64,000 nt of DNA from Eudorina sp. 2006-703-Eu-15 (lineage: Eukaryota > Chlorophyta > Chlorophyceae > Chlamydomonadales > Volvocaceae), in assembly GCA_003117195.1 (NCBI GenBank), contig BDSI01000018.1, forward strand, positions 1,215,288-1,279,287, in the 5' to 3' direction. Below are positions 21,519 to 34,719 of this stretch, piece after piece. The number at the start of each line of letters is the position of its first letter. Within the stretch, counting starts at the first letter, position 1. A program made the position numbers and the translations under genes. The notes beneath the pieces are model-generated. The model had not been told where the DNA came from and ran no database searches. It worked only from the letters and a program-made list of their open reading frames with translations.

Positions 21519-24500
21519 TCACGTCCGCGAGTCGTGTACGACTGCCCAGATGTACACGGTTTGGTAAAGGACGTAAACGGTCACCGCCAAGATACCCACG
21601 TTCCGATTCAGACGGAAGCGGAAGACCAGCGGTACGACGATAACCCACATCAGCAGGATACTGGACGAGCAGCCGTATAGCACCCTCAGCGCCAGATCAT
21701 CCGGCAGCTTCATGTTGCCATGGCGGGTGGCGTAGGTCAGAGACGTGACGAGGCCTGTTGGGACATTGTCGGGGTGAGGGGGACGTGCGCGTCATGACCG
21801 CCGTCAGCTCGTCACTCGGTGGGTCTCAAGCCACATGGGAGGCGACGACTAGTCACGAGGCAAGCCACCGGGCCCAGCTCCGCCCCAGATATGCGCGTGT
21901 CACAAGCGGTGGCTGCGACACGACCCACACGCCCTGCACTGCACTCCCTGCGTCGCACCCCGACCCACCCGCCAGCAGCACAAACAGCGGGCTCGCGAAG
22001 CAGGCGGTGATGGCCATGGAGGGCAGCCCGTCCTGCGGGAGCCAAGCGCGGAATACCCGGATAGGGGATGGAGTGAGTTTGGTTGCGGGGGACATGAGGT
22101 CAGCTCAAAACGCAAGTTGCCAGCCCCGAAAGACGACTGGGGTGCAACGTGCAAGGCCGGCGGCCCGGCTATGCGGCACTGCTTCGGTTCCCCATGACGC
22201 AAGCGACAACGCCGCCCGGCCACGTGGTCACACACCCTTCCTGGACCCTTTCGCCGTTCTTCCCCGACCCTCACCCATCCCTCCCTGCACCGCACTCCGC
22301 GCCCGGGTGGCCGGGTGGTTACCCACCTTGGCCAGCGTGATGTTGGAAACCAGGTCGCTGACGCTGTTGCCCCAGGCCAGGAGCGTGGCCCCCAGCAGGC
22401 TGGGGCTGATGCCGTAGATCTGCCCCAGCGCCACCGCCGCCGACACCAGCTCCCCCGCAGAGGCGTCCAACAGGAACATGGCCTGACAGAACACCACCAC
22501 AGTGGCGATGCCTGCGCGCGAGTGCACACGGCAAGCGGGCCGCGGCGGCGGTTGGACAAGTGTGTCGTGCCGGCAGGCGCAAGGCCCCGGAACACCCCGC
22601 GCCACTTACCACTCGCGTGCTGCACAAGGCGAGAACACAAGGCTTAATCCACAACACCCCTGAAGCTCGACTAACCTGCAACTGTACGGTAATGCACACT
22701 CGCGTCCTCCTCACCCCCAAAACAATCCCAATCGTGGTCGAAAGCTTCCCGGGGGCTCCATGCCGCCACCCACCTGCCGCTCTCCCGTGCAGGTGGCCCT
22801 TGCGCGGGAAGAACTTGAACGCCACCCCCGACACCAGCAGCCCGCACCCCGTGGCCGCCTGCCACCAGGGCTGCAGCCAGAAGCCGCCGGGCGCGTGCCG
22901 CTGATCCAGCCAGCCCTGCGCCCACCCCACCAGCGTGGGCAGCAGCGGCGGCAGCAGCACCGCAAACGTCTTGCGGTAGCGCGCGTGCGTGTCTATCGCC
23001 ACCCGCGGCATGAACACGGACAGCAGCGCCAGGCCCGGCCGCTCGAGCTTCCGCCACAGCAGCTCCCACCGCCCCGGCGGCTTGCCGCTGACCTCCCGCC
23101 GCAGTGAGGCACTGGCCTCCAGGCTGCCCCGGCTGCCTAGCCAGGCGGCGCGCGCGCTGGGGCCGGGGCCGCCGTCAGTTGACGCCGCCGCCGCCAGCGC
23201 CGCGGACGGGAACCCCGTGGGGCCCCCCGAGAGGGTTCGCGTTGAGGCGTAGGCGGGCGAAGCGCCCAGCTGCGGTGGTACTGATGGCAGCGGCACGAAC
23301 GGCGGGGGCTTGTAGCCGGCACCGCCGCCGCCGCCGCCGTCGGCGGTGCTGACAGCGACGCCGCTAGTTCGCCGCTGACTGAGCACGTCCGAGCTGCTGA
23401 AGCCGTTGCCTGCGCCGCTAATGCTTTTGCTGCCATATCTGACTTCGAGACCTTCACGCAACTTGTCGAGGACCTCAGGATCCAGATCCAGATCATCGCC
23501 AAGCATCCCATCAGCGGTGGCGCTGTCGGCAGCGACGCTTCCACCTTGCTTGACACTGTTATCGCCTGTGCCCTCGGCCTCGTCTTCGCTGTTATCTAAC
23601 TCGCCAGCCGGCGTCGGCGGGCCCTCGTCAATGCGCGACAATGTGGGTCTACGAAGCAGCGGTGGCGGCAAAGCCGGCTGGTGCTGCTGGTGCTGCTTTT
23701 TTGGGGAGGAGGACCCCACAAGCAGCGGAGTTTCCGGGTCATTGTCGGTGTCTGATGTCACGGACATGTGGGAGGGGATGGAGAAGTCCCGAATGCGCCG
23801 GAAGCTCTCTGGAGGGGGCCACAGTGCAGATCGCAGCGTCTTCAGATGGCGTTGGGATGGGATCAAATTCCCGCGAGGAAAGTCAAGACCAATTGCTCCG
23901 GATGCGCCACGAGTTACGTGGCCCGAGTCTGGACGTCCCTGAGCCATGTCTTGTTCCCTCCCTTCCCTTCAGCATGTTTGCGCATACTCCCAAGGACCCT
24001 TAGCCCGCCCTTCCAGCCACCACTCATGGCCTCCAGACAGCAAAGTTCCCCGGCTACGTACCCCGCATGAAGCTGTCCATGGGCCGCGGGCGGTGCGGTA
24101 CCTCGTGCAGCCGCGGGTCGGCATGTACGGGCTCGTCCCCCTTGCTGAGCAGGATGGTCACCACGATAAAGGTCAGGTAGTAGACCGCGAGGAGGGCCAC
24201 CTCCCAGACCATCACCTGGGGGAGTGGGAGGGGGTAGGGCGCACACGTGTGTTTACGCGCCAGCAACCCAGTGGCAAGGCCATCAAACACACGTTTGCAC
24301 CGAGATTGCCACAGAAGACAACACCGTATAGAGAAGCTGAATTTAGATAGTCAGCAACCACCCGCAGCCAACCCAGACAGAGGTGATTAGGTGAGGCACC
24401 GCCAGCCGCGCTGGTCGCAGGAGGACCTTGGAAGCCCGCGGCGCGTTTGGGCTGCTGTTCGGGTGGGTCGGGCTGTCTGTGTTCCGTTCACGTCCGAGGG

Positions 24501-26285
24501 GCGCTGTCCGACATGCCAGCCTGCACGTGCGCACAACGCTGTCGCCTCCGCCCCTCCCAGCCGTCTCTCGTCTCCACCCCCGCCTGCCGCCCACCTCGCC
24601 GTGCAGGAGGAAAGCGAACACGGTCGCAACTCCCCCCAGGTAGAAGAGGCAGTCCTTCATGAAGTACGACCGCTCGACCCGGACCTGCGGGGTGGGGTTA
24701 GTTGATGGGGATGCGCACCGCTCGGACAACCATTCGATATGGGAACTTTGCGCGGCAGCCTTCAGAGACCCAACAGGATGGCAGGCCGCTTGAAAGGACT
24801 GCATGCCTGTCTGCGGCCATGGTAGCCGCCGCCGCCGCCGCCGCCGAGCAGTTCGGAGTTCGTTCGGAGTGTGAGAGTGGCGGACCCGCGAGGTCTGAAT
24901 CGCCGTAATTTGCATCCGGACGTTCGGGGCTAGATGCGTCCGAAGACATGGGGCACACCTAGATGGACTGCAAGGGGCAGTGACGCAAACACGCCTGGAC
25001 ACACACAAACCACAGCGCTCCGCCGCTTGACCTACGCCCCTTCCTCATTCGAATGGATGCGATGTTGCCGCCGAGACACGGGAGCCGTAAGCACGCTCCG
25101 AGACGTCCTGTGCAGCCGCCCTGACCAAACCCTACTGGTGCTGGGTTTGGGTCCGGCGGGTCTCTTATCTAAACCCCCACTGCATCGAATCGCTGCCCAT
25201 TTTCTTAGGTTGGGCACCGCCCGTTCGCTAACTCCGGTAGGCTCCGGGCTATAGCCCCATCACGCCACCAAGCTCTCCCATCAGGCGAGAACCTCCAGCT
25301 GACAGCCGACGTCGGCTCGTAAGCCATCCGCGGCCCACCGCCAGGCTGCGTACCTCGTAGAGGCCCGAGAAGAACACCACCAGCGCAAACACGATGTTGC
25401 CGACGAACAGCCCACTGCCCAGCGGCTCACTCAGCGCCATGGCGATAGCGCCCGGGGAGCTGCTCTCGCTGTCACCCTGCACCAGGGAGGGGACTCATGG
25501 ATTCGCACGTTGGGTGGTCGTCGAGGATCCGGCGACGAAAAGGCGACGGAGATCACCAACCGCGAAGCGCCAGTGGGCAACCAACGAACGCACAAGCAAC
25601 CGGGCCCTGACCTGACCTGACCCCACCTGACCTGACCCCACCTGACCTGACCTGACCCCACCTGACCTGACCCCACCTGACTGATGGCCGCCAGCTGAGT
25701 GAACACATCCGGGGCACCGTTGCCGAAGCTGAGCAGGGTGGCCCCCGCCACGCACGGCGGCAGCCGCAGGTACTCCGAGATGAGCTCAAGGCTGGGGCAG
25801 AAGAACCGCTCAGCCACCATCAGCATCAGGCCGAACAGGATAGCAATCCATAAAAGAAACAAGGCCGTCGAAGCCACCTCCCTGCGAACCGGGGTCCACG
25901 CTCGAGATCAGTGGATGGTCTTCGGGTCCGTCACCGGGGTTGCTTGCCGGCAGCGGGAGGACGTTGGCGCAGGGCTTCGCACCCGCACGCGACAGCGTCT
26001 GGCGTTCCGGACGGCTTACATCTGATCGAGATAGCAGTAGTGAACCTCAAGGTACGGGATCCAGCCGTCTTCGGGTCGACAGGATGGGGTCGACCGCACG
26101 AACTCGCAGCGCTGGTCGCGAGGCACCTTGTTAGGCTGACAGCCCTGGACTTCAATCAGTCTCCGTTCGCGTGTCGAACGGCCATCCACGGTGGATACAT
26201 GCAACGCCGCAAAAAGCGCTAATGTATAAACGACCCGCGCGGCGGTCGACGTCAGGTGCCGCCGCCGCCAAGCCATGACGCGCAT
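21519..26285 (-). CDS. Cation/calcium exchanger of the CCX (SLC24-like) family
   Basis: Minus-strand exons in gene order: 26285-26020, 25881-25677, 25476-25354, 24684-24595, 24215-24062, 23928-22774, 22511-22327, 22032-21969, 21754-21519 (825 residues). The first ATG after an in-frame stop is 26285. A hydrophobic N-terminal segment (VVYTLALFAALHVSTVDG) is followed by the Cys-rich luminal motif typical of NCKX6/CCX proteins (CEFVRSTPSC, then YLEVHYC). The alpha-1 repeat GATLLSFGNGAPDVFT is at about 135-150 and the alpha-2 repeat GATLLAWGNSVSDLVSN at about 705-721; these carry the acidic cation-coordinating residues. Further membrane helices flank both. Family members exchange Ca2+ against Na+ or K+ across plasma or endomembranes. 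Exon 6 encodes an unusually long, Ser/Pro/acid-rich central loop of over 200 residues. The exon 6 acceptor (23928) was chosen over an adjacent CAG because only it keeps frame. Ion specificity and membrane are unknown. Confidence 0.92.
25607..25680 (-). repeat. Tandem repeat containing the CCX exon 2 donor site
   Basis: On the minus strand the exon 2 donor CAG|GTGGGGTCAG is the first of several near-identical CAGGTGGGGTCAGGTCAG units, 10 to 15 bp each. Every copy offers a potential CAG|GT donor, so splicing could slip between copies. Use of the first copy (exon end at 25677) keeps the frame into exon 3. Confidence 0.85.
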
Positions 26286-27318
26286 TATTAGATTCACGGT
26301 GCCCTAATAACCATTGAGCAAGAGAATAGTGGTTTTGCGTTGTTCAGGAAATCCGGAAAGTCCGGCGCTGTCCAAGGTTTCATCGTAAGGCACAAACATA
26401 AGATGGCAGGGTGTCTGTTTTCATTCGTATATTCAAGCCTTACATCAACGTCTAAGCAAGGAAGCAAATTGGATTGAATGCCTGCACCTGCGACACACAC
26501 ATAAATGGTGACTCTTTGGACACCTTACAGAAATTACCAATAGTTGCACGCAATGATATTGACAGGAGTTAGCAGTACGCAGTCTTCGTCCACTTACTCG
26601 GCATAGCTATCATACGACACACTGAGTCACATGGCCCGCCTTCCTAACAATAACTAGCCGAGTGAGTTCACAAACACAGTCAAAGTTGTGGTGACGTCTA
26701 CCACACGCGGAACGTCCTGTTAGGGAGGGAGCTGGCCACGGAGGACGATGGAGAGCAAGACCGCCAAAACAATTTCACCACTGCTGCTTACTCATGATGT
26801 GCCTATTCCGTGAGGTTCAACGATGTGAAAGAAATGGCATTGCCTGTGTATCGACCAATGTTGGTTAAAGCCGTTAGAACACCCTTTCCACACTCCGGAC
26901 GTCGTGAGCGGGCTCAAATGTCCAAAGCGCAGGTTTATCATGTGCAGCATTATGATAACTGACACTTTATCGCTAGGAAAAATTTGTTATAGTTCATTTC
27001 GTCATACTTAGTTGCGTTGTTAGCTCTACTGGCTGCGTACTTTGCCACGACGGATGTAATTCATCCGATTGATCAAGATTACCTGTGAGATTCGTATCAT
27101 GCTTGCCTGTTTTCTGCTTTGCTGCAGAGCGGAGTACATGCGTGCGGGGTACGGCCTCCGCTTTGCGCGGGAATGTTCAGAAGATCCGGGGCGACTTATG
27201 ACACGTTCCTGTTTACTATAACCTACAGCGTAAATCATGATGTGATCTGATGAAGCATGTTCAGGCATTATGAAAAGTTGTGAACTCCGACGAGTGCCGT
27301 GAGGCGCTGTAACAAGCC
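26286..27318. promoter_or_regulatory. Shared upstream region of two divergent genes
   Basis: About 1 kb separates the CCX start codon (minus strand, 26285) from the start of the unknown gene (plus strand, 27319). The stretch is clearly richer in A and T than the coding regions and has no supportable exon. It must hold the 5' UTRs and promoters of both genes. I do not see a motif strong enough to call a TATA box or an operator. Confidence 0.6.
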
Positions 27319-30300
27319 ATGGACGCCGGAGAAGCGCTCCAATGGATTGGTCCGGAAGGTTTCGCTGTTTGGGTTGGCCCCGAGGCACTAGAGCCCACCC
27401 GCTGGCGCATCGGTGCTGCGGACCTCGCCTCATCAGTGTCCTTGCAATATGGGCATGGCGTTAAACAGAACGTCTGTCAAGCTGCTCAGAGCTTTCCGGA
27501 ACGGCAAAGATTGCTTGCGGCAGGCGTGGTGCAAAGTTCCGCGCACGGAGACACCATAGGACCGCGCTCCATTGTGCTCACGTTATCAGCAGCTCCCGTA
27601 GCGCCCTGCGGCGCGGAGAACTCAACCGGGCTCCACCCCAACAGCAGGGAGTCGGACAGCCCGCGGCGGGGTGCAGCCGCTCATGTCTGGGCAGTGGATG
27701 TACGGCGCTGTTTGCCGCGCGATGGCACCCCCTCAACGCGCGGTGGCCACACCCACGGACCCGCACAAGGGTCGGACCTCGAGGCCGCACACCAGCTCGC
27801 CAAGGTCTCCCTCACGGAGGTCGCCCGTCTGCATCTGCCTCACGTCGTCTGGCCGGCCTCCAGCAGCGCCAGCCACAATCCGCGCGCGGGGCATCCGAGC
27901 ACAGCGTCCACAGCTGACGGCAACGCCGTTACAACGGGCGCCGGCACCGCCTCTGGCGCCACAAAATGCGTCCTCGCCAGTGAAGGTGCATGGGCCGCCT
28001 TACAGATTGCTCCCACAAACGTGTTGCTCTTAGGTTTCGGAGCCGCCCTAGCCGCTACGCGACGGCCGGCAATGTCCATCGGTGGCGCAGGTGCGGCTGC
28101 AGGCGGCACCGCCAGCCCGTCGGCGCCGCATCATGCCGCGCTCGGGAGCCTGCGTTGCCTGGACATGGACCTATCGGTGGCGGCCCCGCGCGGCGTCCGC
28201 GTCCTGGCGTGTTGTGCGTCTGCGGGCCGGGTGGTGCTGGACGCCGCCGTGCTGGGCATTGATGGGGAAAGAACTAGCAGCGGGCGGGTTGCCGCAGCGG
28301 GTGCTTTCGCTGCTGTTACTGCTGCTACTGCGGTCGCCGCGCTTGATGGTGGCAGTGGCAGTGGGGCTGGCCCACACCTCCTCCTGCGTGTGATTCTCCC
28401 ACTTGAGCCCCCGTCAGGGTCAGTGCGGATAGAAGGCGGGGTCGCTGGGGACGGCGATGCCCAAGGTCGTGTGTTACCTGGCACCCGCAAGGCGGCCGTC
28501 GTCCCGTCAGCGGCGGGTCATACGGCAGCGGGGGCAGTGACGGCCTGCGTGCGCTTCCAAGAACTCGTCACAGCAATCTGCCCGCTGCTGCGCTTGACCC
28601 CTGGGTCGAGGAAGACGCAGTCGCATTTGGCGGCGCCCGCGGCGGTCGCCGCCTCGGTACCTCCGGCGCTTGTGGGCGGAGGTCGCGGCGGCTTGGCGCT
28701 CCTGGTGCAGCGCCCAGCGACTGCGTTGGGCGCAAGTGATCCGGCTGCGCCACTTAGGAAGCCAGGCGGACAGCCGGCATCGGCAGCGACCCCTTCCGGT
28801 CTTCAGGAGCCGCCAGTGGTCTTCGGTGTGGCGACGCAGCTCGGTATGCCAGGTGAGGTGAGGATGAGCGCGTGTGCGTGGGGAGGAGGGCATGAGGCGA
28901 GGTATTGTGAGCCTGCCGGGGAGTGACACCATGCGTCTCCTCGGGTTTGCGGTTTCGGAGCCACCCTATCGTTAACAAGTTTACTAAAGAGCCCTCAGCT
29001 GTCGGTGCGACCGTCTGCTGCGCTTTGCTCGGGGCCTCTTCGCCCGTCCTGATGACCTCCACTTCGCCCGACTGCCTATTGCCCCGAAACCACCCCTCAG
29101 GGCCTGTGGAAAGCATCCACGCGCTGCCCGCTATTCGCCTGGGCAGGTGCAGCAACATCGCAGGCAGCGACGAGGGCAATCACGATAGTCATCCTGTCGA
29201 CACGGACGGCGGCTATGTCCAAGCGCGCGGAGCTGGGCTTTTTGCTTTGCCCGCCTCACGGTCAGCTTTCGCCGCTGTTCTATGCCGCGACGCGGCGCAG
29301 AGCCTGACTGTGCTGCGCGTGCGGCGCTTGAGCGGGGAGCCTGTGCATCCACAGCCCGCAGGGGTGCCGCCGGTACCCGCCGCCGCTCCTGTTGGATCCT
29401 GCGGCGGCCGGGAGGCCGGACGCGCACCGACGGGCAGCGAGCCCTGCTGCTGGTCGCTGCAACAGCTGTTGACGGTCCGTGGCGTGCAAGACCTGCTGCC
29501 GGTGCCGTTGCCCTCGGCTCTGAGCCTCGCGCTGGGGCCGCCCTCGATGGCGGACAGGACCGACGGCACAGCACCCAGCACCCGCCGGGGCAGCGGTGCG
29601 GGCGGCCGGTTTGAACCCGAATCCGCCACCGCGTGGGCGAGTCCCGGGGAGCCGGTGCTGGCGTCAGTGGCTGCTGTGGCCGTCCTCTATGACCCGGACC
29701 GGTTGCCAGAGCAGCGGCGCGGGCACGGCTGCCAGCACGGCGACTCGGATGTTGAGATGCATGACGGGCGTGAGGACGATGATTCGGAGATGCTGGCGGA
29801 GGAAGAGAAGGTCGCGGGTTGGGACGCCGACGGAAACCCGAGCGAAGATGAGTGGGGGGATCTGTACACGCAGCGACCGACCGGGCGGCGGCAGCGGCAG
29901 CGGCGGCAGCAGCGGGAGCAGCGGCAGTCACCCCCACAACAGGCCCAGGTCGACGGACTGCTGGCCGGTGGGCGCTCGGCGGGCCTTCGGGGAAAGGACA
30001 TCAGGGGCGCTGCCGTTGCCTTGGGCCCCCTCAGCTTGGGTCCATGGAGCTCAGCGTTGGTGCTACCCGCGGATGTGAGTTCCTGGGTCGGGCTGACTTG
30101 ATGGTACTGCGTTGCAGGGAGTTGCGGATGGGCATGGTCGCGCGGGCCCGCGATTCGAAGGAGGGCCGAGGCAGCAGCATGAAAGGATACGGAAGTGTCT
30201 TGGCTGGCGTTTTAGCGGCACGTTGGGAAAACAGCAGCGGGGCATGGCCGTGGATTATTCGGGCTGTGAAGCCCGGTCCCCCGCGCACGCGATGGTTGCA

Positions 30301-33300
30301 GGTCCAGCCGCTGCAGCCTCAGAGCCTGTTGCCTGCTGCAGCCGGCTCGTGCACCGCCGCGCAAGTGGGCGCAGCAGCCAACGCCCCTCCTTTCGCTGCT
30401 GGAGTCGTCACTCGGGTGGCCTTCCCGGGCGGCGGGGCGGAGGAACTGCAACGGCAGGAGGAGCCACAGGGGCAGCGGCAGCCGCAGGGGCGGCATCAGC
30501 AGCAGGGATGGGGCCATCCTCCAGGGTGGGCGCAGCAGCAGCAGCCTGACGTCAACATGTGGGCCAATGGCGGCACGGGCCCCGGATCTGGTGGCGGTGA
30601 TGAGCCCACTGCTCAGGAGGCTGGCATGGCCAAGATGCTGGCCCACATGGCGCGGCGATGGGACACAGGTGGGCTGGGTTGTGAGCTGGTGCGGGGAGGG
30701 CTACAGAGCGGAGTGCACGACAAGGAAAGGCAGTGGCGAAGATGTCGAGGGCGTGTTGGCTGTCAAGGGCTTGACATCGCAGTACTCGCGGGTCATGACG
30801 TGCCATGCGCGTGTCCGTCACTCGCCGCAAGTCTACGAGCTCGCGCACCTGCCTTATCCGTCGCGCTGCCAACTGGCCGGGGCAGCGGCCGTTCCACCCA
30901 GCCCTGTGCAGCCGGGTCCTGCGCCACACCACACTCGCTATTCCACGCCGCCGCTGGCCTCTCCCAACCCCCTGGCACCCACCACCGCCACCACTATCGC
31001 CGCTGCCAGGTGTGCAGCACGCTCTGGAGCAGCGGGCCACCCTGGGCCGCATGTTGCACCTCACCCAGGAGGCGGAGCAGCTCATCGCGGCGTCGGGCAG
31101 GCGGCCGCTGCCGACCCACGGGTCAGCCGGGGTCCGTCCGCCCTCCCGCGCCGCCCTGCTGGACCCCCTGCTGGACCTGGAGGCTCAGCTCATGCGCCTG
31201 CCACCGCCCCAGCAGTGCCAGGATCCGGCCGTTGGAGGTCGTCCAGGGGACACTGCGAGTGCAGCTGGGGGCGGCGGCGGTGGCCCCGCAGTAGCGGCCG
31301 TGCCTGAGGTGGATTGCCTCCTGGACCAGCTGCTGGGGGCGGGCCCGGCTGGGTTACCGCGTGACGGCGTCGCCGTTGTGACGGGATCCATAACCGCGGG
31401 GACGGGGAGGCCGGGGACGGGGTCGGCTGGGAAGGTGACGACAGCTGCAGGGACGGTGAGAGCGGGGAAGGCGGACGCGGGGCGGCGGACGCCGCAGTCG
31501 CCCGGTGGCGAGTCGTGGTGCCTGGCGCTGGAGTCCCTGGTGCAGTCGCGGCAGGGGGCTGACTGGGTGCTGCAGGTCAGTCGTTACTCCGGACAGAGCA
31601 ACCACCATGGGAGGGCAACAACCACGGAAATGGCGCGCTGGGGGAGTAGCACGCCGGTCAACCTGCGGCTGACTAGCGGCTGACCAGGGATACCATACAC
31701 GCAAATGCGTGGTTTTCGTTTACACGCACATGCACACATGGCAGCACGTGCAGCCGCCTCTTGACCCTAGCGTGATGCCTGAACCCTTCACATGATTCCC
31801 TGCGTAAGCTTACCTGCTCACCGCCTAACGGTCCAGCGGTTTACAGTTGGTAACGTGCTTAATTTGGCCCCGGCGCATGCGGGTATTTATCTGGGTACGG
31901 GGTACGCGGCCGCTCGCGCATGTTGACATGCGCACACAGGAAACCCGAATCCCTCGAGTGCAGCATCCCTCGGGCCACGATCCCGCCGCGAGAGCAGGGC
32001 CGCGCCGCTCCCTGATCGTTCTGGGTTCCAGGTCGTCATCCGACTGGACAGCAGCTGGGAGGAAGGGGCCGCCGGGCCGTCATCCGCCGGCGACATGGGA
32101 GCACCCGCGCGGCCGCCGCCGCCACCCGTCCAATCGCTGCCCGCCCTGGAGCTGGATGACGTGGCGCTGCTGCTGTTCTGCACCGACGGACTGCCGCTGG
32201 CGAATGTGCGGGCGCGTTGGACTGTCGTACAGAGGGCGCAGCGGCGGGTGGCGGTGGAGGCGGCGGTGCCGTTGACTGACCTGTTGGGAAGGGCTCCGAT
32301 GACCTCCGACCGGAGAGGGGCCGGTGCGGAGGGGGATGCCGTGTGGCGCCGCCAGCGCGACCTGCACGTCGCGCTGGGGCCGCTCCCCGGGCTGTTCGAC
32401 TCCTCGGGCGACCCGGCATCCGACGACGACCCGGACACGGACTGGAGCTCTGACAGTGGCGACACGGGCAGTGTTGATGACGGTACCGACGGCGGCACCG
32501 CGCCGCGTCCGGCAGATACGGACGGTGACGTGGGAGGTGCGGGAGCTGGGAGCGTTGGCGGCTGGGGCCCACCCCTGGAGCTGCAACTGGGTGCGGTGGT
32601 CCGGGTGACCGCCCGCATCCCTGGTCGCCGCGTTGCTCCAGGGGTGGTGCCCGCCTGTGGATGCGGCGGCAGGGGCCGCGGTGAGGCGGACAGGGACGTC
32701 CGCGGCGGTGGCGGCGGCGCGGCGGGTGGCCCTTGGCCTGGCGTCTGCCCCTCCTGCGGGCGGTGCGACAGCGATGGCCTGCAGCTGCAGGTCCGGACCC
32801 TGGACCTGGGGCCACTGCGGGTGCGCCTGGACGCTCTGCTGGGGGCGTCCGGAGCGGCTCAGGGAGCTGCCACCCTACCGCAGAAGCAGCAGACTCAGCA
32901 GCAGCAGCAACAGCAGCAAACTCGGTACCCGCGAACGGCCGAGGTGAATCATCACGCAGCAGCACCGTCTCCGCCGCGGCCGCCTCCGGGCGCACTGCTG
33001 CGACCGTCGCGCAGCTTGCTGCTGGTGGCGCTGACGGGCAGGGAGGCAGAGGCCACGGGGCTGCAGGAGGAGGAGGAGGTGGCGGCGGGCTCCTACCGGG
33101 GAATGGACGGCGCAGGGCGGGGCAGACCTTGTCCGTCTGCTGCCTGGGGACATGAGGACGGAGGCAGAACCAGGACTGGCGAACGGGACGCAGGCGACAG
33201 CGGCGGCAACTTCTGCCGGGACCTGAAGGCACAGCTGCTATCGACCGCTGGTTTCGGGGCGTATGGGGACCGTCCCTCTGCAGGAGATAGCTCTTCCGGC

Positions 33301-34719
33301 TCCGAAAGCGCAGCGGCTGGCGTGGAGCTGGTGTGGCAAGGGCCCATGGGTTGGCGCTGCGCAGTGTCACTACGCCCGTACGGCGTGTACGGCTGTGAGG
33401 TGGAACTGTCGTACCTGGGCGATGCCGCGGGCGGCGCGGGGGACGGGTGGTCCGGGGCTGCCCTGGATCAGGTACATTGGGCGGTGACCCAGGCGGCCGA
33501 GGGCTGGTGTGCGCAGGTACGGGGGAGCTGCGGTTTGATTGCCTCACCTTGCGCACAGTGCCGTTTGCGCCAGCCCGTTGGGACAGGGGCCACCTCCTGT
33601 AGTGCAGCAGGCCGTCCGTCCGCCCGCCCGTCCAAACATCGCAGGCGTGTGCGGTCAAAGTTTAGCAGCGCATGCGCCATATGACTTCCCCGGGTACCGC
33701 CGGGCCCTGGTCACAGCAAGAAAGTCGCAACTTGGAAGAAGCACGACTAAGCGTTACGCTAGGCTCTAGACACGTTGGGTAAGTAGAAGCACTGGATTTC
33801 CATCGAGCGGCTTGCATGAGGACGGAGTGCCTGTCAGCGTTCGGTGGCCTGTTCTGCACGGAACCGCGTCGGACGGCACTTGTATGTTGGCCCTCTCCAC
33901 CCCTGGCCCCCAACTGCAACTCTCTGGCAGGCTGGCCGACAGCTGGCGACGCTCGGCCCCAACCCGCTGGCGGACTCGGAACTGGACCGCCTGGATGTGG
34001 CCGCCGGGGCGCTGCAGCGCTGCGTGGACGCCACCCTGGAGCTGTTTGAGCAGACGCTCCTGGCCCAGCAGCACCAGCAGCGACAGCGGAAGCAGGGTTT
34101 GGCCCCCCGCGACCCGGAACGAGAGCCGCCGTCGAAGCAGCAGCCGCACCAGCAAGCTACTGCGGTCACAGGCGTCGCAGAGGGACAGCTGGGTGGCCGC
34201 CGCGGCAGCGTGGCGATGGTGAAGGACGGCGGCGCGCAGTTGCAGGTGGGCGACCGTATCGCGGGTTGCCGTGTTCCACGAGAGCTGCATGCCCTGCACA
34301 TGGACGGCATTGACTGCGGGCGTAACTATGGTGACCGGAATGTTCCGCGCGCACGGCCGGATGGGGCTACGGTAACGTCTCCGTCTGCGATAGCTCAGTC
34401 CTGCGGACTGCCTTGCTTCCGTTGCCTACAACCCTTTGGGGTCCGCTGTAACGTTCATTCATTCATTCATTCATTCATTCATTCATGCATGCATGCATGC
34501 ATGCATGCATGCATGTGGGTCAGCGCAACCGACATGCCCCAGGGCGGAAATGTACCGGCCTTACGCACGGATGCGTCGCAATGGCCGCGGTCGTCAGGAA
34601 CTAAACTTTTCTCCCTGACGGCCGTGCATCCCCTCACGCCACAGGCAATGATGCAGGAAGTGCTACAGCTGCGGTTGCAGCTGAACACCGCCGTGGAGAT
34701 GTGTTTGGGATGCTCTTGA
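27319..34719 (+). CDS. Unrecognised large protein (about 1,750 residues), 7-exon model
   Basis: Exons: 27319-28852, 29164-30074, 30302-30668, 31010-31575, 32032-33516, 33931-34245, 34645-34719; all phases agree. A TAA stands three codons before ATG 27319. I do not recognise a family. The N-terminal two thirds alternates short hydrophobic, strand-like blocks (for example GVRVLACCASAGRVVLDAAV and LLLFCTDGLPLANVRARW) with Ala/Gly/Ser/Gln-rich linkers, a pattern that could be a degenerate beta-propeller. Exon 5 has a cluster of Cys pairs (CGCGG, then CPSCGRC) that might bind zinc. Exon 2 carries a long Asp/Glu stretch followed by an Arg/Gln tract. The last two exons look helical and probably coiled coil (LDVAAGALQRCVDATLELFE, and LQLRLQLNTAVEM just before the stop). 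TGTAA at 35274 gives a plausible 3' end. That the exons form one gene is likely; the function is unknown. Confidence 0.68.
34456..34515. repeat. Compound microsatellite (CATT)7(CATG)8
   Basis: Seven CATT units (34456-34483) run directly into eight CATG units (34484-34515). It lies in the last intron of the unknown gene, between the donor at 34246 and the acceptor at 34644. The CATG part is self-complementary. Confidence 0.93.

Noticed and set aside
32036..33658. 540-residue minus-strand open frame
   Set aside because: It is Arg/Pro-rich antisense of exon 5 of the unknown gene. Codon pattern and phase-compatible splicing favour the plus strand.
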